Origin: Mycobacterium asiaticum
GTDB lineage: Bacteria; Actinomycetota; Actinomycetes; Mycobacteriales; Mycobacteriaceae
Direction of reading: 5' to 3'
Assembly: GCF_001673635.1 (NCBI RefSeq)
Contig: NZ_LZMH01000028.1
Location: 52,767 to 116,766, forward strand
Length of the DNA: 64,000 nt
Shown: in pieces, positions 31,154 through 39,752 of the stretch
How positions within the stretch are numbered: the first letter of the stretch is position 1
How the letters are laid out: each line of letters opens with the position of its first letter
Notes under the pieces: generated by a model
What the model was told of the DNA's origin: nothing
Databases searched by the model: none
The model's input: only the letters and a program-made list of their open reading frames with translations
Program-made: the position numbers and the translations under genes

Positions 31154-33328
31154 ATGACTGAGCTTGCGCCATCGCTTGTCGAGCTCGCCCGGCGGTTCGG
31201 TGTTGCCACCAGCTACCAGGACTGGAGCGGCCGGCACGTGGTGGTCGCCGAGTCCACTCTGGTGGCCGTGCTGGGCGCCCTCGGTGTCCGGGCAGGCTCC
31301 GAACAGGATCGCAACGCCGCACTGATCGCCGACCTCCGCGCCCATTGGGCACGGTCACTGCCACCCACGATCGTGGGGCGCTCCGGTGGGCAGACACGTT
31401 TCTGGGTGCACGTCACCCACGGTGACCCGGCCGAGGTGTGGTTGCAGCTCGAGGACGGGACCGAACGTGGCGGTGTGGAGCAGGTGGACAACTTCACCCC
31501 GCCATTCGACCTGGACGGACGTTGGGTGGGCGAGGCCAGCTTCGTGCTGCCGGCCGACCTGCCGCTGGGCTACCACCGCGTCCACCTGCGCTCCGGCGAC
31601 TACCAGAGCAGCACCGCGCTCATCGTGACACCGGACTGGCTGGGCTTGCCCGACAAGCTGGCCACCCGGCGGGCCTGGGGTCTGGCGACCCAGCTGTACA
31701 GCGTGCGGTCGCGGCATTCCTGGGGGGTGGGCGACCTGGTCGACCTTGCGGATCTCGCGCTCTGGTCGGCCACCGCGCACGGCGCCGACTATGTATTGGT
31801 CAACCCGCTGCATGCGGCCGCGCCCTCGGGCAGCCAAGAGCCGCTGAAGCCGATGGAGCCGTCACCTTATCTACCCACGTCGAGGCGATTCGCGAATCCG
31901 ATGTACCTGCGCGTGGAAGCCATTCCCGAGTTCGCCGAGCTGCCCAAGCGCGGCCGGGTGCGGCAGCTGCGGGACGAGGTTCAACACCGTGCCGCCCAAC
32001 GCGACAGCATCGACCGCGACAACGCCTGGGCCGCAAAACGCGCCGCGCTCAAGATGATTCACCGCCAACCGCGCTCGGCGGGCCGGGAATTGGCCTACGC
32101 GGCCTACCGCGCACGGGAGGGCCACGCCCTGGATGACTTCGCGACCTGGTGCGCATTGGCCGAGAAGCACGGCGCCAATTGGCGACGATGGCCGAAATCG
32201 TTGCGGCACCCCTACGCCACTGGTGTCGCGGAGTTCGTCGCCAAGAACGCCAACGCGGTGGACTTCCACCGGTGGATGCAGTGGCAGCTGGATGAGCAGC
32301 TAGCCGCCGCACAGTCGCAGGCCACCCGCGCCGGTATGACGCTGGGCATCATGCACGACCTGGCCGTGGGCGTGCATCCGAATGGCGCGGACGCGTGGGC
32401 GCTGCAGGACGTGCTCGCGCTCGGCGTGACCGCGGGGGCGCCGCCCGACGAGTTCAACCAGCTCGGCCAGGACTGGTCCCAGCCGCCGTGGCGGCCGGAC
32501 CGGCTGAACGAACTGGAGTACCGGCCGTTCCGGGCGTTGATCCGTGCCGTGCTGCGGCACTCCGGCGGGGTCCGCATCGACCACATCATCGGTTTGTTCC
32601 GGCTGTGGTGGATTCCCAGCGGCGCCCCGCCGACCGAAGGCACCTACGTTCGCTACGACCACGAGGCGATGATCGGCATTGTTGCGCTGGAAGCCCATCG
32701 CGTCGGCGCGGTGGTGGTCGGTGAGGACCTGGGCACCGTCGAACCCTGGGTGCGCGACTACATACTTCTGCGCGGACTGCTGGGCACCTCGATCCTGTGG
32801 TTCGAGCAGGACCGGGACTCGGGTTCGGCGGCGCCCCTTCCCGCGGAGCGGTGGCGCGAGTACTGCCTGTCCTCGGTCACCACCCACGACCTGCCGCCGA
32901 CGGCGGGTTACCTCGCGGGCGATCATGTGCGGCTGCGGGAATCCCTGGGGTTGCTGGCCCGCCCGGTTGAGGACGAACTGCAGTCAGCGGCGGCCGAACG
33001 CGAGGGCTGGCTGGCCGAGTTGCGGCGGGTGGGCTTGCTCGACGAGGGCTTATCCGACCCCGAAGACGAGGCCGAGCGGGTAATCCTGGCCCTGCACCGC
33101 TACCTGGGCCGCACGCCGTCGCGGCTGCTGGGCGTGGCGCTGACCGACGCGGTGGGCGACCGGCGCACCCAGAATCAGCCCGGCACCACCGACGAGTACC
33201 CGAACTGGCGGGTACCGCTGGCCGGCCCGGACGGAGAGCCGATGTTTCTCGAAGACGTCTTCACCGACCCGCGGGCCGCAACTCTGCTGCATGCGGTGCG
33301 CGCCGCGATCACACCCGAGCCGGCGTGA
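31154..33328 (+). CDS. malQ: 4-alpha-glucanotransferase MalQ
   Basis: This 724-residue GH77 amylomaltase transfers alpha-1,4-glucan segments between maltooligosaccharides in cytosolic glucan metabolism. The GH77 residues are D476 in VRIDHIIGLFRLWW (nucleophile), E524 in VVGEDLGTVEPW (acid/base) and D579 in TTHDLPPTAGY. An N-terminal extension of about 150 residues is typical of the actinobacterial type. The chosen start, ATG 31154 (MTELAPSLVELARRFG), matches the recalled length in M. tuberculosis; ATGs at 31133 and 31145 are in frame. It is divergent from eccB5, as in M. tuberculosis. Confidence 0.96.
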   Translation: MTELAPSLVELARRFGVATSYQDWSGRHVVVAESTLVAVLGALGVRAGSEQDRNAALIADLRAHWARSLPPTIVGRSGGQTRFWVHVTHGDPAEVWLQLEDGTERGGVEQVDNFTPPFDLDGRWVGEASFVLPADLPLGYHRVHLRSGDYQSSTALIVTPDWLGLPDKLATRRAWGLATQLYSVRSRHSWGVGDLVDLADLALWSATAHGADYVLVNPLHAAAPSGSQEPLKPMEPSPYLPTSRRFANPMYLRVEAIPEFAELPKRGRVRQLRDEVQHRAAQRDSIDRDNAWAAKRAALKMIHRQPRSAGRELAYAAYRAREGHALDDFATWCALAEKHGANWRRWPKSLRHPYATGVAEFVAKNANAVDFHRWMQWQLDEQLAAAQSQATRAGMTLGIMHDLAVGVHPNGADAWALQDVLALGVTAGAPPDEFNQLGQDWSQPPWRPDRLNELEYRPFRALIRAVLRHSGGVRIDHIIGLFRLWWIPSGAPPTEGTYVRYDHEAMIGIVALEAHRVGAVVVGEDLGTVEPWVRDYILLRGLLGTSILWFEQDRDSGSAAPLPAERWREYCLSSVTTHDLPPTAGYLAGDHVRLRESLGLLARPVEDELQSAAAEREGWLAELRRVGLLDEGLSDPEDEAERVILALHRYLGRTPSRLLGVALTDAVGDRRTQNQPGTTDEYPNWRVPLAGPDGEPMFLEDVFTDPRAATLLHAVRAAITPEPA

Positions 33329-33798
33329 GCCGCGTGCCCGCTCCGCCCGCGCACCGGGCGGCACTCAGCGACTTGGTGCACCGGTACGCGGCCGACGTCG
33401 ATGACCGCGAATTCGATTCGGTGGCAATGCTTTTCACCGACGAAGCCGAGCTCTGCGTACCCGACCCGCCGAACGCGCTGCACCCGGTGCGCACCCACCA
33501 CGGCCGGGCGGCGATCGCCGCGGCCGTGGCCGCGGTCGGCCAGGTCGCGCGCACCGAGCATGCCGTCGTCGGCGAGGTGTACGACATGGCGGAGCGGCCC
33601 GGGTTCGCCCGCGGCCGCATCACTTGCGTTGCGCACCATTGGAGTCAGCGTGCCGACGAGGTGGTCGACGCGGTCTGGCACCTGCGGTACGACGACGAGT
33701 ACGAACACACCGAGGCGGGTTGGCGAATCAGCGGACGAGCGCTGACGATCAACGCCATCGAGACCCGCCCGATACGCCGGCTGCGACCCCACCAATAG
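33325..33798 (+). CDS. SnoaL-like (NTF2-fold) protein
   Basis: This 157-residue protein starts at GTG 33325, overlapping the malQ stop as GTGA, so its translation is coupled to malQ. The sequence fits the SnoaL-like/NTF2 fold: an N-terminal helix with LVHRYAADVDDREFDSVAMLF and FTDEAEL, then HHGRAAIAAAV and a C-terminal sheet ending WRISGRALTINAI. Members include small hydratases, isomerases and dehydratase-like proteins, but many have no known activity. Nothing in the sequence gives a substrate. I do not recall an equivalent after malQ in M. tuberculosis. Confidence 0.82.
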   Translation: MSRVPAPPAHRAALSDLVHRYAADVDDREFDSVAMLFTDEAELCVPDPPNALHPVRTHHGRAAIAAAVAAVGQVARTEHAVVGEVYDMAERPGFARGRITCVAHHWSQRADEVVDAVWHLRYDDEYEHTEAGWRISGRALTINAIETRPIRRLRPHQ

Positions 33799-33818
33799 CC
33801 GCCTCCCGCGCCGAACTC

Positions 33819-33844
33819 GTTTCTTCAGAACGTGATTCGGGTAG
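33819..33844 (+). promoter_or_regulatory. SigF-like promoter
   Basis: GTTT (33819-33822) and GGGTAG (33839-33844) are separated by 16 bases, close to the mycobacterial SigF pattern GTTT-N15/17-GGGTAT. It lies about 70 bases before the UsfY-like gene. Support is from pattern alone. Confidence 0.5.
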
Positions 33845-33914
33845 TTGAAAGGAGGGCTCCAAACCGGCCGATCGGGACGGTCGACTGCACGTGAATGCAG
33901 CAGAGGAGACGTTC

Positions 33915-34172
33915 TTGACGAACGATTCGACGCACGATCTCGCAGAGTTCGAAACCAAAGCCGAACGCACCCCCGGCCTGGTCGTCATCGCCGGTGCCGT
34001 CCTGGCGTTGGTGGTGTCCGCCGTGACATTCGCGCTGGGTCATGCCGGGGCCGGGATAGCCGCGGCGTCAATCGGGATGCTGGTGTTCGGCGGTGGCCTG
34101 GCCTGGCTCGCGGAGGAACGCAGGCGCGTGCGCCAGGTCGAGCGGGACCTGCGCTACCGTGACCGACGCTGA
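33915..34172 (+). CDS. Small UsfY-like membrane protein
   Basis: This protein has 85 residues from TTG 33915, which follows GAGGAG by six bases; GTG 33891 is a longer alternative without a ribosome-binding site. Two hydrophobic helices (GLVVIAGAVLALVVSAVTF and AGIAAASIGMLVFGGGLAWLA) are followed by a basic tail, ERRRVRQVERDLRYRDRR. The layout and the GLAWLA-E-RRVR segment resemble UsfY, the small protein encoded next to the SigF operon. The resemblance is limited, so the function is open. The upstream SigF-like promoter fits a stress-response role. Confidence 0.7.
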   Translation: MTNDSTHDLAEFETKAERTPGLVVIAGAVLALVVSAVTFALGHAGAGIAAASIGMLVFGGGLAWLAEERRRVRQVERDLRYRDRR

Positions 34173-34181
34173 CGACCGGGG

Positions 34182-34610
34182 TCAGCGCAGCTCGGCGAGG
34201 TTCTTCACCGATTTCTCGACGTCGGAGCGCAACACCCGGGCCACCAGCCGGCCGACCGGACCGCTCAGCACGCCGCCGGACAGGTCGGCGGTGAGATGGA
34301 AGTCGGAGCCCGGGCTCCTGTCCTTGACCGACATGGCCACGGTTAGCCGGATGCCGCCGCGGCCGCGGCCCTTCAACTCGATCGCGTTCGGCTCGTCGTA
34401 CTTCGTCACTTCCCAGTGCACGACGTTGCGGAAACCCTTGACCCTGATGCACGACGAGACACAGGTGCCCTTCTCGATGGTCGACGGGACCTCACCGCGC
34501 CAGCCGGCGAAGATCGTCATCCACTCGCCGAATCGGCTCAGGTCGGACGCGAGTTTCCAGGCAGCTTCCGGCGAGACTTCCGATGTCGTCGAGACGTCTA
34601 CCCGTGCCAA
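34182..34610 (-). CDS. SRPBCC family protein
   Basis: This 142-residue protein starts at TTG 34610, seven bases after GGAGGAG (MARVDVSTTSEVSPEAAWKLASD). It has the polyketide cyclase/START-like SRPBCC pattern: an N-terminal strand, the helix AAWKLASDLSRFGEW, a strand-rich middle and a long C-terminal helix, VEKSVKNLAELR. SRPBCC proteins bind hydrophobic ligands in a deep cavity; some are cyclases and many are of unknown role. It is convergent with the UsfY-like gene and divergent from the molybdoenzyme gene. The longer frame to 34718 lacks support. Confidence 0.82.
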   Translation of the reverse strand: MARVDVSTTSEVSPEAAWKLASDLSRFGEWMTIFAGWRGEVPSTIEKGTCVSSCIRVKGFRNVVHWEVTKYDEPNAIELKGRGRGGIRLTVAMSVKDRSPGSDFHLTADLSGGVLSGPVGRLVARVLRSDVEKSVKNLAELR

Positions 34611-34761
34611 GTTCTGCTCCTCCCGCGGGGATCGGAGTCGATCCAGAGTCGCAGTTACATACCCGGCCGTAGCGGTCCGGTAAACACCTCGACGACGGTG
34701 ATCAGGTCTGTCTGTCACAGTTTCTTATTTATACAGTCGCCATAGTGTAAATTTGCTCAGC

Positions 34762-36555
34762 GTGAGCAGAACCAGTGACAAAGGCCTGGCAACCGATACT
34801 GACCAGGTCGATACCCTCGATCGGCAGCTGGGCGTGGACTACGCCAGTGAGGTGCACACCGCCGAAGACGTCGTCGACGTCGAGGCGTATGGCGGTGGAT
34901 TCGATCTGACCCGGCGTGCCACCGCACCGCGACTGCGGGTGGGCCGCGACAAGTGGTTCAACCTGCTCTGGCTGATTCCGATCGGCTTCGCGCTGTTGGT
35001 CGCCGGCGTGGCGATCGGCAAGGGCCTGCACCACATGCCCGCCGTGCAGTCGTTCATCGAGCGCTATCCCGGCGTCGATCCGCACTCCAGCAGCCCCCCG
35101 GGGCGGCCCGCGTGGATCGGCTGGACGCACTTTTTCAACCTGTTAATGATGACGTTCATCATCCGTTCCGGAATTCAGATCCTGTGCGACCATCCGCGCC
35201 TGTACTTCAGCCGCAACGCCACTCCCGGTAAGGATGAGTGGCTGCGGGTCGGGCCACCGGTCCCCGACGATCCGCTGTGGACCGCCAATGCCGACACCGT
35301 CGCCCTGCCGCCGCAGTTCGGCCTGCCCGGATTCCGTCATTCGATCGGGTTGGCCCGTTGGTGGCATCTCGGCATCGACGTGCTGTGGATGGTCAATGGC
35401 GCGGTGTTCTACGTCTTGCTGTTCGCCACCGGCCAGTGGCGGCACCTGGTCCCGATGAGCTGGGACGTCTTTCCCAACGCCGCCTCGGTGGCGATTCAGT
35501 ACCTGTCGCTGAACTGGCCGACTGACAACGGCTGGGTCGCATACAACGACATGCAGTTGCTGGCGTACTTCACCACGGTGTTCATCGCCGCGCCGGCCGC
35601 CATCATCACCGGGCTCGGCATGTCACCGGCGCTGTCGCAGCGGGTGCACTGGCTGAGCAAGCGGTTGAGCATCCAGCACGCGCGGTCGCTGCATTTCCTG
35701 GTGCTGGTGTACTTCCTGTTCTTCATCCTGACGCACGTCACAATGGTTTTCGCCACCGACGCCCTGCGCAACCTCAACCACATGTTCGCTGCGCGCGACG
35801 ACAACAGTTGGGTCGGTTTCGGCGTCTTCTGCGTCGCGATGGTGATCGTGGCCATCGGCTGGGTTGCCGCGACCCCGTTCACGATCAAGCATCCGCGGGT
35901 GGTGCAGCGGGTGGGTTACGCGCTGGTCGGGCCGTTCCAGCGGACGCTCGAACGGCTGAACCCCAAGCCCGGCGCATTCACCGAGAAGGACATCTCCCCC
36001 TATCACTGGCGCAATGGCCGTCTCCCCGAGACCGTTGAATACAAAGAGCTGGAAAAGAACGACTTCGTGGACTGGCGGCTGCGGGTGTATGGGTTGGTGG
36101 AGAACCCGACGGCGTTCTCACTGGAAGATCTGCGGGCACTGCCCTATCACGACCAGATCACCCAGCACTTCTGCATTCAGGCCTGGTCGGGCGTGGCCAA
36201 ATGGGGTGGTGTGTCGATGCAGACGATCATGGACATCGTCAAACCATTACCCGAGGCGAAATGGGTGGTTTTCTATTCGATGGGGCTGGGCGCAACCGGC
36301 GGCATCTATTACAACGCGCACCCAATCGAGCAAATGACGCACCACATGAGCATGCTCGCTTATGACATGAACGGTGAGCCGCTGCCCTATCTGCACGGCA
36401 AACCGCTGCGGCTGCGCAACGAATTACAGCACGGCTTCAAGCAGGTGAAGTGGATCAAGGGCATCGAGTTCGTCGCGCATTACAAAGAAATCGGCAGCGG
36501 CTACGGCGGGTACAGCGAAGACCACAAGTTCTTCGGACGGCATCAGACGATCTAG
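34762..36555 (+). CDS. Cytochrome b-type membrane domain fused to molybdopterin oxidoreductase
   Basis: This 597-residue protein has several transmembrane helices with heme-ligand-type histidines in its first half (GKGLHHMP, GWTHFFNLLMM, ARWWHLGIDVLW, ARSLHFLVLVYF, LTHVTMVF). The second half is a sulfite-oxidase-type molybdopterin domain (about residues 400-597) with a candidate Mo-ligating Cys471 in QHFCIQAWSG. It is probably an inner-membrane enzyme that exchanges electrons with the quinone pool through its heme domain. The substrate is unknown; MsrP-like reduction or an oxidase role are both possible. The start is GTG 34762 or TTG 34753. No ribosome-binding site is visible, and a TAGTGT -10-like box lies just upstream, so the mRNA may be leaderless. 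Confidence 0.85.
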   Translation: MSRTSDKGLATDTDQVDTLDRQLGVDYASEVHTAEDVVDVEAYGGGFDLTRRATAPRLRVGRDKWFNLLWLIPIGFALLVAGVAIGKGLHHMPAVQSFIERYPGVDPHSSSPPGRPAWIGWTHFFNLLMMTFIIRSGIQILCDHPRLYFSRNATPGKDEWLRVGPPVPDDPLWTANADTVALPPQFGLPGFRHSIGLARWWHLGIDVLWMVNGAVFYVLLFATGQWRHLVPMSWDVFPNAASVAIQYLSLNWPTDNGWVAYNDMQLLAYFTTVFIAAPAAIITGLGMSPALSQRVHWLSKRLSIQHARSLHFLVLVYFLFFILTHVTMVFATDALRNLNHMFAARDDNSWVGFGVFCVAMVIVAIGWVAATPFTIKHPRVVQRVGYALVGPFQRTLERLNPKPGAFTEKDISPYHWRNGRLPETVEYKELEKNDFVDWRLRVYGLVENPTAFSLEDLRALPYHDQITQHFCIQAWSGVAKWGGVSMQTIMDIVKPLPEAKWVVFYSMGLGATGGIYYNAHPIEQMTHHMSMLAYDMNGEPLPYLHGKPLRLRNELQHGFKQVKWIKGIEFVAHYKEIGSGYGGYSEDHKFFGRHQTI

Positions 36556-36565
36556 CGCCGGCTGC

Positions 36566-37129
36566 TCAGCCCCCGGGCCAGGCGCTGTCGACCTGGGTGG
36601 CGATGTCGATGACCTGAGCCGCCTGCGACTGGGGTGAGTCGATCTCCTCCTTGACGTACTGGGCGATGAACCGCCGGATCTCCCCGTCCACGCCCGCCAG
36701 AATGCGCAGCACTTCGCCGCGGATCGATTTCGAAGACACGTTGACGGTGATGTCGGAGGGCCGCGGCTTGGAGACATCGACGATCAGGAGCAGCGGCTCG
36801 GCCGCGCGGGCGGTCGCCCGCAGCGCGATGTCGCCGGAGACCAGGAATCTCTGCTTGTCGAGCCGCAGGTCCAACAGCAGGTCGATGGACAGCGGAATGT
36901 GGATGACGAAAGTGATCAGGTCACCGAGCTTTCGGGTCACCCGGGGTTCCTGAATCTTGACCTTCGCGCTGACCTTGGCGATCCCGCCGGGCCCCTGGGC
37001 AATCGGTTCCATAGCGAATTCGCTGCCGGCGATGTCGGCCAACGCCGCGGCGACCCGGTCCGGCGTGACGGCAACCTCGAAAAATCTGCGGCCGAACTCT
37101 TCGTAGCTGAGGAAGTCGTAATTTTCCAT
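36566..37129 (-). CDS. DUF2505 family protein
   Basis: This 187-residue protein starts at ATG 37129 (MENYDFLSYEEFGRRFFEVAV). It has the DUF2505 pattern, a START-like fold of unknown function that is widespread in actinobacteria. Its length and place beside malQ match the recalled Rv1780. There is no signal peptide or membrane segment. It converges on the molybdoenzyme gene with a 10-base gap; a possible hairpin with arms AGCGCC and GGCGCT lies across that junction. Confidence 0.83.
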   Translation of the reverse strand: MENYDFLSYEEFGRRFFEVAVTPDRVAAALADIAGSEFAMEPIAQGPGGIAKVSAKVKIQEPRVTRKLGDLITFVIHIPLSIDLLLDLRLDKQRFLVSGDIALRATARAAEPLLLIVDVSKPRPSDITVNVSSKSIRGEVLRILAGVDGEIRRFIAQYVKEEIDSPQSQAAQVIDIATQVDSAWPGG

Positions 37130-37332
37130 AGAGTCATACCGTCTCATGCCGCCCGCGCTAACGGTCGCTGATCCGCTCGCGTCGCTTCAATAGAGGCCCA
37201 AAATGGTGGCTGGAACAGGGTTCGATCGGGCGTCAACGGCTTTGTGAACAACGCCACAAGCGGCCGCCTGGATTCGGTGTGTCGGGCGGCGGCCTGCCAC
37301 GCTGGAAGGCAATTGGAGGTGATTGGAGTCTG

Positions 37333-39111
37333 ATGCGCGCGCACGAAACGCTTGAGCGGCGCTCGATGATCTCGCCTGCGGTGGTGGTGCTGGGGGCCGT
37401 GCTGGCCTGGCTGGTAGCCGCCCTGGCCGTCGACTCGTCGGTCGGGACTTCGGTGCCGATCTGGGCAGTCATCGGGCTGACACTGGTTTTTGGTCTGCTG
37501 GTGGGTGCGGTGACCCGTGGAATCGCGGCCGGTCCGGATTCGGGACCGGCCGGCACCGCGGGGCGTGCTGCAGTCGGCGTTGCTGTCGGTGTCCTGGTCG
37601 GCGAGCTCGCCGCCCTGGTCATCTTCTCCGGGGCGATCCAGGACCGGCTGGGCGAACGCGCCGTCGGTGAACCGGGGCCGGCGGTCGCCCAGGCCGAGGG
37701 CACGCTGCGGCAGGCAAAGGCGGCCCGCACCGCGCTGGACAACTCGGTGGAGCAGGCGCGGGTGCAGTTGGACGCTGCCCTGGTGGTGGCGCGCTGCGAA
37801 TACAACCCGTCGCCCGCCTGCCCGCAGACCCGCATCACCGGTGTTCCCGGCCGCGGACCCGAGACCCGGACGGCGAACGAGCTGCTCGCCGACGCACAGC
37901 GGGAACTGGGCAACGCGCTGGTCGCCCGCGACCGGCAGGCGCCCGAGCTGGACGCCGCGGTGTCACGCGACGAGCAGGCGCTGGCCGCCGCGCAGCACGC
38001 CGCCGTCGCCGATGCCGGACACGGCCTGGGCGCGCGGTGGGTCGCGATGAACGAAATCACGCTCGCCAGCCCGGGTGCGCTGATGTTGCGGGTCATGACG
38101 GTCGCGTTCTTCGCGCTGCTGTATCTGCTGCCGCTGATCCTGCGCAGGTGGCGGGGCGAGACCACCCACGATCGGCATGAGACGGCGCGCGCCGACCGGG
38201 AGCGTGCCGAACTGGAAGCCGACACCGCAATCGCGATCAAGCGGGCCGAGGTCCGCCGAACCGCCGAAATCATGTGGGCCGAGCACCAACTCACCCAGAC
38301 CCGCCTTGCCATCGAAGCCCAGGCCGAGATCGACCGCGAGCAGCAACGCCGTCGAGTGGTTGAGGCGCTCGACGCGCCGGTGCGCGCCGTGTCGGAGCGC
38401 AGCTTCGAGCCGGCCGCCCAGCCCGAGGAGGAAGACATGTACTTGCCGATCGCAGCCGAGGCCGAGGCGGCCAGCCGCGCTGTGGCCGAATTGCCTGCCG
38501 CAGAGCGGGATAGGAGTTCGGCCACCGAGGCGCCCCGGCACCTGCCCGCTCCCGCCCAGCCGGCCGCCGCTGCCGTCGAGCACTATGAGGAACCTCGGCA
38601 AAGTGAGGAACGCGCCCCGATGATCCCGTCGATTCCGGACGCCACCAAAGCAGCGGCCCGGTGGATCCGTCCGCTGGTCCCGCCCTTCGTCGCGCGCGTG
38701 ATCGACAACACGACCCAGCCGTTGCGCAGCGCGCGGCAGGTGTTCGAGGAGGTCGAGGAGATTGCGTTCTCGCTCAAGCGCACCCGCAAGGTGACGGTCG
38801 ATTCGGAAAGCTCGGAAGGCGGTAGCCGGCAACAGGCTGCGCAACCGGTGCACGAGGAGGCTGCCACGTCTGTCGGCGCCCATCGCATCGACTCGGCACG
38901 GGGGCATGCCGCGCAACCGCATCACCCGGCCGACTACCGGCAGGTCGGCGACTACCCCGATCAGCAGTCGCTGGGTCACGTGCCGCGGCAGGATCTGGCC
39001 GGCCTGTCGGTCGGGTCCCAGCACGACGATCGGCGCGAGCTGGCGGGCCGGGAGGGACCGCGCGAGCTGCGGGCGCCCGAGGGGCCGCGTGAGCTGCCTC
39101 CTGGCAGCTAG
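37333..39111 (+). CDS. DUF4407 membrane protein
   Basis: This protein has 592 residues from ATG 37333 (preceded by GGAG); GTG 37279 is a less likely start. Three hydrophobic helices near the N terminus and one at about residues 240-265 (VMTVAFFALLYLLPLIL) flank a long helical periplasmic-like region rich in Ala, Gln and Glu. A charged coiled-coil-like region (ADRERAELEADTAIAIKRAE) and a disordered tail follow. This is the DUF4407 architecture; the function is unknown. It corresponds in place to Rv1779c, and the gene downstream to Rv1778c. Confidence 0.83.
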   Translation: MRAHETLERRSMISPAVVVLGAVLAWLVAALAVDSSVGTSVPIWAVIGLTLVFGLLVGAVTRGIAAGPDSGPAGTAGRAAVGVAVGVLVGELAALVIFSGAIQDRLGERAVGEPGPAVAQAEGTLRQAKAARTALDNSVEQARVQLDAALVVARCEYNPSPACPQTRITGVPGRGPETRTANELLADAQRELGNALVARDRQAPELDAAVSRDEQALAAAQHAAVADAGHGLGARWVAMNEITLASPGALMLRVMTVAFFALLYLLPLILRRWRGETTHDRHETARADRERAELEADTAIAIKRAEVRRTAEIMWAEHQLTQTRLAIEAQAEIDREQQRRRVVEALDAPVRAVSERSFEPAAQPEEEDMYLPIAAEAEAASRAVAELPAAERDRSSATEAPRHLPAPAQPAAAAVEHYEEPRQSEERAPMIPSIPDATKAAARWIRPLVPPFVARVIDNTTQPLRSARQVFEEVEEIAFSLKRTRKVTVDSESSEGGSRQQAAQPVHEEAATSVGAHRIDSARGHAAQPHHPADYRQVGDYPDQQSLGHVPRQDLAGLSVGSQHDDRRELAGREGPRELRAPEGPRELPPGS

Positions 39112-39279
39112 CGCGGCGCAGTATTATCGGGCCGACGGAGTCAGACTCGGTCCAAGAGTCGAGGTCGGCGGCGACTCGCAATTGCATACGGAACAGGACG
39201 TGGATCTCGTGACGGCAGCAGTCGTAGGGCACCAACTCGCGGTGGAACCGGCAGTGTCGACCGATACGCTGACCGCCGC

Positions 39280-39726
39280 ATGAAGGTCAGCCTTTTCCTC
39301 GCCGACGCCGCCCAGGCCGATGCGCAGTCCGGCAAGGTGCACACCCTGGGCCTCGGCTGGCGGCAGTGTCAAACACCCACGCCGCCTTTTGCTTTGGTGA
39401 TGTTCCTGGACATCGATTGGGACGAGACCAACAAGCAGCACAAGCTCACCTGCCAGTTGCTCGATACCGACGGTCAATCGGTGACGGTGCCGGGGCCGCA
39501 GGGTCCGCAGCGCATCCTGTTCGAAGCGGCCGCGGAGGCGGGCCGCCTCCCGGGAGCCATCCACGGCACCGCCGTCCGGATGCCGCTGACCCTCAACATC
39601 CCCGGCGGCATTCCGCTGGAACCCGGCATCTACGAGTGGCGAGTCGAGGTGGAAGGTTTCGAACAGGCCACCGCCGTCGAGGCCTTCATCGTGTCGATGG
39701 GTGCGTTGCCGCCCACTCCGGTCTGA
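39280..39726 (+). CDS. Conserved hypothetical protein, DUF6941-like
   Basis: This 148-residue soluble protein, MKVSLFLADAAQADAQSGKV, has a strand-rich pattern and a C-terminal segment, PGIYEWRVEVEGFEQATAVEAFIV, that looks like an immunoglobulin-like or beta-sandwich fold. It resembles the DUF6941 family and matches Rv1778c by place and size, both from memory. No catalytic residues are evident. The 168-base gap before it holds no gene, and no clear ribosome-binding site precedes the ATG. It converges on cyp144, with 26 bases between the stops. Confidence 0.78.
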   Translation: MKVSLFLADAAQADAQSGKVHTLGLGWRQCQTPTPPFALVMFLDIDWDETNKQHKLTCQLLDTDGQSVTVPGPQGPQRILFEAAAEAGRLPGAIHGTAVRMPLTLNIPGGIPLEPGIYEWRVEVEGFEQATAVEAFIVSMGALPPTPV

Positions 39727-39752
39727 GGACCGGCGCCGCAACGGCTTTCGGC

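Noticed and set aside
39112..39279. Coding sequence or leader RNA between the DUF4407 gene and the DUF6941-like gene
   Set aside because: Only a weak inverted repeat (GACTC/GAGTC) is present; no start with ribosome-binding site or convincing structure.
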